Source: Trichodelitschia bisporula | Taxonomy: Eukaryota > Ascomycota > Dothideomycetes > Phaeotrichales > Phaeotrichaceae | NCBI GenBank assembly: GCA_010356995.1 | Contig: ML996687.1 | Location: forward strand, 1,055,803 to 1,119,802 | Length of the DNA: 64,000 bases | Reading direction: 5' to 3' | Part shown: one piece after another, positions 11,654 through 22,301 of the stretch | Layout of the letters: each line of letters starts with the position of its first letter | Numbering within the stretch: position 1 is the stretch's first letter | Translations under genes and position numbers: made by a program | Notes under the pieces: generated by a model | Told to the model about the DNA's origin: nothing | Seen by the model: only the letters and a program-made list of their open reading frames with translations | Database searches by the model: none

Positions 11654-12421
11654 TGAAGGATCATCGATACTTCTCCAATGTACATGATAGACAGCATTCG
11701 CGTTGCTGATATTTGTTACCAATTGATTCTCACGTTGTCCTGCTACATTCTACTGACAGAGCTGCGGGAACAGTAATCCTGTGACATGTGAACGTCTCCT
11801 TTCTTTTTTTCGTTTCGAGAGCATCACTCGCAGAACGAATGCTGTGTATTGGCCAAAATGGATTACCGCATGCGGTCGAAGGAGGTCTGTGTGGGAACAA
11901 AGGCACTGTGGCTTGGGATGCACAAGCGTGCCAAGGATAGAGCGCGGTTGCGCGTCTCCGCACGGACCCCGCTCCCTCCAAGCGGGCAGGGCCAAGAAGT
12001 TCGTCCAGTTGCGGCCCATGGAAAGGCAGCAAAGAGAGGGAACGAGAGAGTCACCGAACCGGCCATTCCCTCGACTGCACCATCACCACACTTTACACAA
12101 GCACCATCACCGTTATCCTTTCTCGACTCTTTCGCACATTCTTTACCTACGACCCTCGCCGCACGTTGGCACCTTCCCGCTACCCTGTTTTGCTCACCCG
12201 CACTCACCAATACTCTCATCCCGTAGTCCACACCTCCATTGCTGTCTGCTCGCTCAGACTGTGCCGTTCATTAGACGTGGCGGGCTTGGTGGTCAAGCGG
12301 TAGTAGCGACTTGCACTTGATTGCTGCTGCGCTTACGCCATCACCATCCTCTCGCTCTGCTCTGCGGAAGTCTTCAAAGCCCCTAGGACGTCACAGGCCT
12401 GCGCACCGCACCGCTACGGCC
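11654..12421. other. Intergenic: PRP2 3' side and TFG1 promoter
   Basis: About 770 bp. From roughly 12050 on it is strongly pyrimidine-rich (repeated CACC, CTTTCC, CTCGCT), as expected for a fungal promoter and 5' UTR. Several overlapping short frames here look like shadows. Confidence 0.5.
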
Positions 12422-14580
12422 ATGAGTGCTTCGCCAGCCGCGCCGCCTGGCAGCACGCCAAACGGCGCTCCCCCACAGGCCCGCCGTCGGAGGCCTCCAC
12501 CGAACCCCCTCGTTGCCAACCAGCGTGGCCCGCGAAAACCTCCACCTGTCAAGCGCCTCGCTCCTGCTGCGCATATGCCATCTCCCGCTGCTGGACCGGG
12601 TGTGCCGTCTCCTATGTCAACAGGCACAGCCTCCTTCACGGAACCCGGATCGCCGTTGCCGGAGGATAAGCCGTCCGTCTATCCCATCTTCACCACCAAG
12701 CGCGCTTTGATGGAAGGCATGCGTCACCATGTCGCGCGGCTGCAGTCCAAGCAGACAATAGACGTTATGGATAACAGTTACTTCTCCCCTCCGGTCCGTC
12801 TCCATCGCCGCGACCCCCGTGCCCCCCCTGGTACTTTCGGCAGTGCGGCCGATCTCAAAGAAGAAGAAGAGGATGATAAGGAGAGGGAGATGGCGGAGGC
12901 TGCGAGGCAGGAACGTCAGCGCATCAAGGAGGCAAATGCAAAGCTGATTGCGCCTGCCGCACCGTCTAAGAAGAAGGCGCCACAGCAAGGCTTCTTCAAG
13001 AAAAAGGTCGAACAAGTCTGGCGGACTGACGAGGACCCTGAGGACAGAAAGCGGAGCCAGTTACGATACGAGGAAGCTCTCCCTTGGCATCTTGAGGATC
13101 AGAATCACCAGCATATCTTGCAAGGGTTCTATGAAGCGGCCTTGTCCGAGTCCCATGTTATGCTATTAATGGACGGCGACCACTTCCGGGTGCTGCCGGT
13201 TGAGAAGTGGTACCGTTTCAAGGAGAAGAACAAGTTCAAGCACGTGGATCTCGATGAGGCCGAAGCCACCATGAGCAAGAAAGTCAAGGAGCCGCGCTGG
13301 TTCATGGAGTCGCAGAAGGAAAACGAGCGAAAGAAAATGATGGAGAAGATGGCAGAGCATGCGCGAGGCCGCCTGCGGGTCGGCGCTCGGGATGAAAAGG
13401 TGATCAAGACTGAGGAGGGGTACGAAGTTGATCAGCCCCCAGAAGATGTCGACTGGAATGTCGAGGAAGACTTTGCCGATGATGAAGAGAATCCTATCCT
13501 CGAGGGTGACGAAGATACACAGCAGATGGCGGAGGAACGCATCAAGCGTGATCAGCTTGCTGCCAATGCCTTTGATCTTAGGGACGCTCAGGACGTTGAC
13601 GAAGAGGATGAACGCGAGCGTAAGCTTGCAGAACTCGCTGAGAAGCAGGGGAAGGAGACGCGTCAGGCCCTGATGAAGCTTGAAAAGAACTTCAATTACA
13701 AGGACGACGACAACAAGAACCCCTATGTTGATGTAAAGTCTTTCAGCCTATTGAGTACCTTCCTGCTAACTTCTGTAGTCGGATTCTGAGGCGGACATCT
13801 CCGAGGACGATGATCTCTTCAAAGACGACGGAGAAAAGGATAAGAAAGAGGATGGCGCCGATGACAGTGAAGGCGACAGCGACAAGAGAGGTAGCCAAAA
13901 AGCAAAAGCGAGGGCAGAGAACAAGAAGCCAATGGCCGGTTCCTCGTCGAAAGGGACAAATACACCCAACGGAGGCAAGCCGAACGCTGCTGGCAAGTCA
14001 ACCACCTCTCTCAAGCGTCCTGGTTCTCCCAATCTCTCCGAAGCCAGCGGTAATGAGTCTTCCCGCAAGAAGGCAAAGAAGCAGCATGAGTCTGCGGACA
14101 AGCCTCCGACCTCTTTGAAGGACTTGCAGGCCAGGCAGCTTGCCCAAAAGCATGCACGCAAAGGTGCAGGATCTGGCAGCGATACGGATGCTACTGCTGG
14201 CGGAAAGAAGCCCGGGCTAAAAATTAAACCCGGTGGCTCGAAAGCTGGTACACCGAACGGCTCCCGGGCTGGGAGTCCTGCCGTTGGCGCTTCTTCAAAT
14301 GGAAGCAGGGCTGGCAGTCCTCAAGGTGAGCGGAGACTATATGTGTTCTTTTTCTGAAATGTTGGATGCTAACTGCATGCTAGCCATATCTGACAGCTTA
14401 CCGAGCGCCGAGGCTATTCTTCAGTCCATTCCAAAGGAGGGTATCATGCTTGCGGAACTGAGCAGAAAGTTCCGTGCCCGCGTTGATCAGAGCAAGCTCA
14501 AGGACTTTGTGCGCCTTGTCAAGACCATCACACATTTCGACCCAGCAACAAAGCAAATATTCCCGAAACGGAATGCCTGA
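12422..14580 (+). CDS. TFG1: Transcription initiation factor TFIIF alpha subunit (RAP74/Tfg1)
   Basis: Large subunit of TFIIF, which accompanies RNA polymerase II into the preinitiation complex. Three exons (12422-13732, 13779-14325, 14384-14580; introns 46 and 58 nt) give 684 residues. The N-terminal third has the RAP74 dimerisation fold (LPWHLEDQNHQHILQGFYE, then FRVLPVEKWYRFK). A long acidic/basic middle follows (EEDFADDEENPILEGDED), then a Ser/Lys/Gly linker with repeated NGSRAGSP units. The C-terminal winged helix that binds the FCP1-type phosphatase ends the protein (EGIMLAELSRKFR, then KDFVRLVKTITHFD). The open frame runs 37 codons upstream of the chosen ATG, but that part is in the pyrimidine-rich leader. 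Confidence 0.9.
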
Positions 14581-15443
14581 CGCCCTGGAAGTTTTTGACG
14601 CTTCGAGTGGACACTTTTGCAGTAGCCAACTAGAGAACGCCACCGTTTATGCGTGGCATAGTCATTCGAACGAGGGGGCTCGTGTTAGGCGGTAGCGGCT
14701 ATTCTGTTCCGCCCGATTCCCTTTGATACCATATTCAGGCCTGTTACCAACCCAGGCAGTGTTTTTAAACTGGGACTTTGAGTGGAATTCAGCATTCGGG
14801 ATCTGATAGGCGTCTGGGATAGGATTTATGCCAGTTTGTGCTAAGGTGCATACACCGCGAGAATTCTTGTTGTCTACCAGCCATGCTAGAGGTGGACATC
14901 AAAGTCTTGTAGGCTAGAACTAGCAACCACCAGCAAGATACACCTCAATACAAGCATCTGATGTGAACACTACGGGTACCACAACCACTGCCCCCGTGAA
15001 TATGTACGGTAAAGTCAGAAGGGGCACTTAAGTAGAAGGGCCAATCAACGGTGGGTTATGAGTGATTACGAAGATAAGCTGTTGGACGTTGGTCGCCTTG
15101 CATGAGTGTTTGACGTCGGTGGAGTGCATAATGTGCCGGAGGTCAGGTTCTGCCGCACCCGACGCAATTCCACTGATGCAAGTCCCTCCGTCAGTGACTC
15201 AAGTTCACGAGGAGTCATTTTATTCCTCTGCATCCTCTAATTAAACCCCCCCTTAAGCACTTCGCCTAGGAAAAAGCCGCCTCAAGTGCTACTTTTTCCA
15301 TTGGGATCCACAGTGCGTGCGAGAGCTCCCCCCAATCATCCACAATTCTGTTCCGAGCGTGCTTCCTACGCTCGTCGCTCCGCACAACTCGACCCCGCAC
15401 GCTCCCCCGCACATCAGCACACCCCACGCGCAACTTCTCAAAG
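14581..15443. other. Intergenic: TFG1 3' side and VAS1 promoter
   Basis: About 860 bp with no supported gene. The last 150 bp are C-rich and lack in-frame upstream ATGs for VAS1, fitting a 5' UTR. Confidence 0.5.
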
Positions 15444-18400
15444 ATGGCTCTTAACGCCGCGTCGCATAACATCCGTAGGCACTTAATTGCTCCCAATTTG
15501 TGTAAGCTGCTAACTGTCATCAATAGCGGGTGAGGAGACGGGACCTGTCTCCGGCCAACCCCCAGCCCTGTCCGACGAGACCAAGGCTGCGCTACTTGGG
15601 TCTGCCGAAAAGGATATCACCGGCCAGAGTGTACCGGGGCAGGACGGAGGAGAAAAGGACGATGACAAGAAAGTGAAGTCGGAGAAAGAACGTATGGTTT
15701 CCCCCCCTGGAGATATGAACTGTGGACACTGCTTACCGCCGCCTACAGTCGCGAAGGAACGCGCAAAGGAAGAAAAGCTGCGGAAATTCTTAGAGAAACA
15801 AGCGAAGAAGGGCACCGCTCCTGCCGCGAAGCCGAAGGAAACTAAGAAGCCAAAGGCAGAGGTCGAAGTCCTCCCAGAGTACGTTGAGGAGACACCAAAG
15901 GGCGAGAAGAAAATCTTGAAGCCGCTCGACGACGTTTTCCACAAAGCATATCTTCCCAAAGTCGTAGAATCAGCTTGGTACGACTGGTGGGAGAAAGAGG
16001 GTTTCTTCCAGCCTCAGCTTGACGCCGACGGCAAGACGAAGGGGGCGGGATACTTTGTCATTCCGATCCCTCCCCCGAATGTAACTGGCGCCCTTCACTG
16101 CGGTCACGCCTTGGGCAACGCTCTTCAGGACTCTCTAATTCGGTGGCACCGTATGAGAGGTTTTTCTACCTTGTACGTTCCGGGATGTGATCACGCTGGT
16201 ATCTCCACACAGTCCGTCGTAGAGAACATCCTCTGGCGGCGGGAAGGGAAGACGCGACATGATCTAGGGAGAGAGGAGCTCGTCAAGCGCATCTGGGCGT
16301 GGAAGGGTGACTACCATGGGCGCATCAACCACGTGCTGAAGCGTCTGGGGGGTTCGTTTGACTGGACCCGGGAGGCTTTCACCATGGACGAAAACCTCAC
16401 TGCAGCTGTGACGGAGACATTCGTCCGTCTACATGAAGAGGGATACATCTACCGGTCCAACCGTCTTGTAAACTGGTGCAGCCGTCTTCAAACCGCGCTA
16501 TCCAACTTGGAAGTGGACCAAAAGGAGTTAACAGGTCGCACTTTGTTGGACGTACCCGGTTACGATAGGAAGGTCGAATTTGGCGTTCTCACATTCTTCA
16601 AGTACCCCATCGATGGCTCTGACGAATTCCTTACCGTTGCCACGACTCGTCCCGAAACTATGCTTGGTGATACCGCCATCGCCGTCCACCCGAACGACAA
16701 GAGGTATACCCACCTCATTGGAAAGAAGGCAAAGCACCCCTTTGTCGACCGGCTTCTGCACATTGTTGGTGACGACTACGTGGATCCTGAATTCGGTACT
16801 GGAGCTGTAAAGATCACACCAGCTCACGACCCCAACGATTTCGCCATCGGCCAGCGTCATAAGCTCGACTTCATCAACATTCTCAACGATGACGGTACTT
16901 TGAATACCAATGCCGGAAGATTCAACGGAGTCAAGCGATTCGATGCTCGGTACCAGGTCATTGACGAACTTAAGAAGGCCGGCCTGTACGAGAAATGGGA
17001 GAACAATCCCATGAAGGTGCCCCTTTGCAACAAGTCGAAGGATGTTATCGAGCCTCTGATGAAGCCTCAGTGGTGGATGCGTATGCGTGAAATGGCCGAT
17101 TCTGCTTTGGATGTCGTCCGTTCCGGCGAGGTGAAGATTCGGCCAGACACGGCGGAGCGCTCATACTTCCGTTGGCTCGAGAACATCAACGACTGGTGCT
17201 TGAGCCGACAGCTCTGGTGGGGCCATCAGATTCCGGCCTACTTCGTCCAGATTGAAGGCGAGCACGGCGATGAGGTAGACGGCAACCTCTGGGTTACCGG
17301 CCGGACAGAGGAGGAAGCCTTCAGGAAGGCAGAGGCGAAGTTTCCTGGCAAGAAAATCACCCTCAAGCGTGACCCCGATGTCCTTGATACCTGGTTCAGC
17401 TCGGGGCTCTGGCCCTTTTCAACCTTGGGATGGCCAAACAATACCAAGGACCTTGAGAATTTCTTCCCTACCTCACTTCTAGAGACCGGCTGGGATATCC
17501 TCTTCTTCTGGGTGGCTCGAATGATCATGTTCAGCCTCAAGCTTACCGGAAAGGTCCCTTTCAAGGAGGTCTACTGCCATTCCCTAGTCCGAGACAGTGA
17601 GGGACGCAAGATGTCGAAGTCCTTGGGTAACGTCGTCGACCCAGTCGACATCATGGATGGTATTTCGCTTCAGGCTCTCAACGATAAACTGCTGGCAGGC
17701 AATCTCGACCCGAAGGAACTGAAGACGGCCACCAAGTACCAACAGACAGCTTTCCCGCAGGGCATCCCTGACTGCGGTTCAGATGCTCTGAGATTCTCGC
17801 TGATCCAGTACACCACCGGTGGAGGTGATATCGCCTTCGACGTTAAGGTCATGCATGGGTACCGTAGGTTCTGCAACAAGATCTATCAGGCCACCAAATA
17901 CGTTCTCGGCAAAATTGGCGACGATTTTGTGCCTCGTCAGACATACCACAAAACTGGCAAAGAGTCTCTGGCTGAACGCTGGATTCTCCACAAGCTAAAC
18001 TACGCCGCGAATAACGTCAATAAGGCTCTTACCGATCGGGAGTTCTCGCGGTCCACTCAGATTGTGTACAACTACTTCTACGATGAGCTTTGCGACGTTT
18101 ACATCGAGAACTCCAAAGCCATCATTCAAGAGGGTACGGAGGAGGAGAAGCGGTCGGCCATGGACACTTTGTACACAGCGCTGGAGGGCGCCCTTACGAT
18201 GATCCACCCGTTCCTGCCTTTCCTGTCCGAGGAGCTGTGGCAACGCCTTCCACGTCGACCTAATGATACAACGCCGTCAATCACTATTGCAAAGGTATTA
18301 TAAGCCGGAACGTTGCATTATCGCTTGCTAATATCTGCAGTATCCCGAATTTGATATTGCACTAGAGGATCATGAGGCCGAGGAGGCGTACGAGCTTCTC

Positions 18401-18922
18401 CTTGGTTGCACCAAGGGTATTCGGTCCCTCATGTCCGAGTACAAGCTCGACGAAGGCAAAGGCAAGAGATTATGCTCCCTATTTGCGCCTCTTCTAACTA
18501 TAATCGCAGTCTTTGTCCAAGCTACAGATGATGCAACCTACCAGACGGCCAAAAACGAAGTCCAGGCCATCAAGTCCCTGGCCGGCAAGGGTGTGGCGTC
18601 TGTTGAGATCCTCTCCAAGGCCGAGCCTACGCCTACAGGCTGTGCCGTCTTCGTCCCCTCATCCAAGGCGGCCGTGTTCCTGGAAGTCAAGGGGCGTGTC
18701 AACATCGAAGAGGAGATCAAGAAGGCGCAAACCAAGCTTAAAAAGGCTTTGGAGGCAGCTACCAAGCAACGCAAGGTTGTGGACGCGCCTGATTTCCAGG
18801 GGAAGGTCAGCCTAGCGGTGCAAGAGGTGGAGCGCAAGAAGCTGGAGGAGTCTCTTGCTGAGCAGAGCAATTATGAGAAGAGTATTCAGCAGTTTGAGCA
18901 GCTTAAGCTCGAAAGTAAGTAG
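15444..18922 (+). CDS. VAS1: Valyl-tRNA synthetase
   Basis: Class I synthetase that charges tRNA-Val; in fungi one gene usually serves cytosol and mitochondria. Five exons (15444-15474, 15527-15691, 15749-18294, 18341-18461, 18510-18922) give 1091 residues. The HIGH signature is HCGH at 182-185 and KMSKS is at 686-690. The CP1 editing domain ([15 protein letters not shown]) and a C-terminal coiled coil are present. Intron 2 (57 nt) and intron 4 (48 nt) are multiples of three without in-frame stops; splicing them restores [12 protein letters not shown] and a smooth join into [11 protein letters not shown]. Intron 4 begins with GC (G|GCAAGA) rather than GT. The exon 1 join is the least certain: the alternative donor at 15502 would leave an improbable 25-nt intron. 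Confidence 0.9.
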
Positions 18923-19059
18923 ACTTTGCTCGGGGGTTCGTTGCGAATTAGCCGGTGTCGGTAGGGTGGGGTGCGTCATGGATACAAAAGCCATATCTAG
19001 TGCTAGATCAGGCGCTGTCGAATACTACTTCTGCTCTGCGATATCTCATGATGGATGTC

Positions 19060-19960
19060 TCATTTCGGTGAAGAGCCTTCCACTGCCATAATTGCAACGC
19101 TTCTCCCTCTCTCATTTTCATTTTCAACCCACTCCGTCAGGTAACTCGGCACGCCCTTGACCTTATTATGCCCGCTCTCGACCGGGTTCCCAAACTGCAA
19201 CCAACATGGCACCACCCCCGTCCACACACTCCCCACCACAGCCTCATCCCGCAAGTCATGCCGGTCATCATTTGGCCCACCCACACGCACCTTCGCACTG
19301 GCACTAGCGATGTCAACCCGCAGCACGCCCGTAGTAGTCATCTCCGCCTTGGTAGGCGGATTGCGGCTCCGACCCCAGCGGCCGGGAACAAGATTATCAG
19401 TAATCCGGGTCAAGGCGTACAAGCGCTCAGCCTCGTCAGTCACCGGAGAGGCATACCCGTGTACGACGACGGAGGCGTAATTGCAGGAGTTGTGGAAGGG
19501 GCTGAGAGCGAGGACGACGCCTTGCATTGACGTTGCGGCGATGGTGACCGGGAGGGGTCCCGCTGAGCTCCGGAATAAGCGGGCGGAGCTGTGGCCATGC
19601 AGATAGATGTTTTTCGGCCCGGAGGCCGGGTCTTCGGCGAGGAGGTTTAGATCACTGTCTTCGGGAAAGGAGCCGGGGGCGGAAGGCGGGGTCGGGGGCG
19701 GAGGGGGTGGTGGGTAGGAGCCGGTGCAACCGAGCATAGGGAGGAGAGCAGGGAAGGGGTCGTCTCCGTTGGCTGGGAACGAGACGTGGAGAATGGGGGT
19801 AGAATTGAGGATTGTGTGGATGGTGCTGTAGTCATATTTGCCTAGAGTTGGCGTTTAGCATTGGAAATGGTGCAATCAACGTGTGGAGATACAGACCTCG
19901 CGCTTTTAGGCGGTTGACTGTTGCGCGTGGGTGGCGCTCATACTCTTGAGATTCGGCCAT
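19060..19960 (-). CDS. Pyridoxamine 5'-phosphate oxidase-related FMN-binding protein
   Basis: Member of the PNPOx-like split-barrel family (Pyridox_ox_2 type), usually flavin-binding oxidoreductases of unknown substrate. Two exons (19960-19897, 19841-19060) joined by a 55-nt intron give 281 residues. Exon 1 reads MAESQEYERHPRATVNRLKARG, and exon 2 continues KYDYSTIHTILNSTPILHVSF, the usual N-terminal strand of the fold. NIYLHGHSSARLFR and SPFHNSCNYASVVVHGYA are the most conserved blocks, and VWTGVVPCWLQFG the C-terminal one. A proline-rich insert (seven prolines) sits between the first two strands. It converges with VAS1, with 137 bp between stops. The substrate cannot be inferred from context. 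Confidence 0.82.
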
Positions 19961-20425
19961 CGTTCATGAAGCAATTGGTATCTACTGAAGTGCACTGGAC
20001 TGCGTTTACTTCTTCACATTTATAGTCATTCCCCGCACTTCAATATGTGAGTCAAGTCAACATACGGATCTAATCCGAGATAGCGCTCATGACCCGCACT
20101 GAACCCGCATGTACTTGCTTCTTTTGGAGTGATACGGATTGTAAGGAACAGGGCGCATATGCATGATGCGAAGAAGATTCATTGGATGTCGGTATTATGT
20201 ATCCCGGATGAGTACAGACTACAACGTACTAACATGGGTGATTATTTCAGGGTTGCCGTTTCTGGACGTCGGGATGACGAGCTGCCTGAAAGCCTGAGAG
20301 ATGATGCCCGTATGCCAAGCTCGGGAGCAAGTGGGCGCCGCCTCCGAGGGAATCTTTGGCGGTTCATGCTAACTTATGCCATCGGTAAGTCTCCAGCTCC
20401 AGAGTAACTCCATCATATATCATTC
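19961..20425. other. Intergenic between divergent FMN-binding gene and PRP46
   Basis: 465 bp between divergent start codons. A 92-codon open frame at 20129-20407 has no recognisable similarity and is taken as chance. Confidence 0.5.
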
Positions 20426-22006
20426 ATGGCCGACACTACCATGGTCGAAGCCGCCACAGGAGGCTCAACTTCGTTCCCGCCCCCGAATCCGCGCCTCCAA
20501 GTTCGTCTTCCCCCCCTCTCGACACTCTTGCAAGCTAACGCGCCGCAGACTCTCCTTCGCGCCTCTGCCAAACGCACCCGCGACCTCTTCGCCGCCGACT
20601 TCGCCCAACCCTCCACCCTCGACGTTACCCCTCCGCGTCCCTACACCGTCGTCCCCACACCGGAGCCCCCGCAGACCGCCTCCGATCACGCCGCTCTCAC
20701 CACCCGCCTGCGCGCCGAATACGCCGACGTCAAGGAGCTGCCCCCCACGCTCGCCGCTCGTGTGGCAGGCGCATCTGGAAATGCTGCCGCTCGACATGTG
20801 AAGAAAGCCAAGGCCGGCGCGCATGTTGAGAAGCCGTCGAACCCGAAGGTTGCACTACTGATCGAGGGACTGGGCGAGAAGGAGCGCGCGGCGAGTCTGT
20901 CGACGGCGTTGACGGTGCGCGGTCGTACCGGTCCTGGTGTCCCACCTAATGAAAATGGACCCACGCCCCAGCGCGATATTCCGAGCTCGAGTCTGGTGCG
21001 CAAGGACGCGTTCCGTGCGCCTAAACCGGACTGGCATGCGCCGTGGAAGCTGATGCGGGTTATTTCGGGACATCTGGGGTGGGTGCGCGCCCTGGCAGTC
21101 GAACCGGGGAATCAGTGGTTTGCGTCTGGGGCGGGTGATCGCACGATCAAGATCTGGGATTTGGCGAGCGGGAGTCTGCGCCTGACACTAACTGGTCACA
21201 TCTCGACAGTGCGCGGGCTGGCGGTGTCCCCGCGGCATCCGTACCTTTTTTCCTGCGCCGAGGACAAGATGGTTAAATGCTGGGATCTGGAAACCAACAA
21301 GGTCATCCGCCACTACCACGGCCATCTCAGTGGCGTGTACACCCTCGCCCTCCACCCGACCCTAGACGTCCTCGTTACGGGCGGCCGTGACGGCGTCGCC
21401 CGCGTGTGGGACATGCGTACCCGCAGCAACATCCACGTACTCAGCGGACACAAAGGCACGGTCGCCGACGTCAAGTGTCAGGAGGCCGATCCGCAGGTGC
21501 TGACGGGCTCGCTGGACGCGACGATCCGTCTTTGGGACCTGGCGGCAGGAAAGACCATGGGCGTGTTGACGCACCACAAGAAGGGCGTACGGGCGCTCGC
21601 GACGCACCCCACGGAATTCACATTTGCGAGCGGAAGCACGGGTGCGATCAAGCAGTGGAAGCTTCCCGAGGGGGCTTTCATGGGAAATTTCGATGGGCAC
21701 AACGCGATTATCAACACACTTGCTGTCAATGAGGATAATGTCCTCGTCTCCGGCGGCGATAACGGAAGCATGTCCTTCTGGGACTGGAAAACGGGCCACC
21801 GCTTTCAGGCGCTGGATAGTATTGCGCAGCCTGGGAGCTTGGAGGCCGAGGCTGGAGTCATGAGCTCGACGTTCGACAAGACGGGACTGAGGCTTATCAC
21901 TGGGGAGGCGGATAAAACGATTAAGGTGTGGCGCCAGGATGAGAATGCGACGGAGGAGACACACCCACTGGATTGGCAACCGACGCTGGGCCGCTCGAGG
22001 TATTAA
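20426..22006 (+). CDS. PRP46: Pre-mRNA-splicing factor PRP46 (PLRG1/PRL1), WD40 protein
   Basis: WD40 core component of the Prp19-associated complex. Intronless, 526 residues. The first 200 residues are low-complexity and Ala/Pro-rich; a seven-bladed propeller starts around residue 205 with the diagnostic PLRG1 entry [23 protein letters not shown]. Repeats with GH..V/I and WDL/WDM endings follow ([50 protein letters not shown]). The C-terminus ends in W-P-L-R-Y-type residues ([12 protein letters not shown]). It is tail-to-tail with SPP382, another splicing gene, with 295 bp between stops. Confidence 0.93.
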   Translation: MADTTMVEAATGGSTSFPPPNPRLQVRLPPLSTLLQANAPQTLLRASAKRTRDLFAADFAQPSTLDVTPPRPYTVVPTPEPPQTASDHAALTTRLRAEYADVKELPPTLAARVAGASGNAAARHVKKAKAGAHVEKPSNPKVALLIEGLGEKERAASLSTALTVRGRTGPGVPPNENGPTPQRDIPSSSLVRKDAFRAPKPDWHAPWKLMRVISGHLGWVRALAVEPGNQWFASGAGDRTIKIWDLASGSLRLTLTGHISTVRGLAVSPRHPYLFSCAEDKMVKCWDLETNKVIRHYHGHLSGVYTLALHPTLDVLVTGGRDGVARVWDMRTRSNIHVLSGHKGTVADVKCQEADPQVLTGSLDATIRLWDLAAGKTMGVLTHHKKGVRALATHPTEFTFASGSTGAIKQWKLPEGAFMGNFDGHNAIINTLAVNEDNVLVSGGDNGSMSFWDWKTGHRFQALDSIAQPGSLEAEAGVMSSTFDKTGLRLITGEADKTIKVWRQDENATEETHPLDWQPTLGRSRY

Positions 22007-22301
22007 TGCATTTTGGGCCGGCGTTTGGGTGTAGGTAGGGACTGGGTGTATGATAGGAATTATTTCGTTTTGTGAGCGGTAAAAGCTAGGTGGGCTGCTG
22101 AGGGGAGATACCCTGTTACACTGAATTGAAGATGGATCCGAATGCATTTTGGCAGTTTTCGCAGCTTTCAATTTGACTCAGTGGATAGCTTCATGCCCAC
22201 AGCATCGTACCTCGATACCCCAGTGCACGGCATACATAGCGCGTCGACAACTGACCATCCAAAGTGTTACAACACACGTACTCAGCTATCTTCCTTGGGT
22301 A

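Noticed and set aside
12271-12330. tRNA-like start (GGTGGTCAAGCGGTAG) ahead of TFG1
   Set aside because: An A-box-like string is present, but no B-box (GGTTCGANNCC) or acceptor stem partner follows.
15502-15526. 25-nt intron in VAS1 using GTAAGC at 15502
   Set aside because: Too short to splice; the donor GTAGGC at 15475 gives a normal 52-nt intron and keeps the frame.
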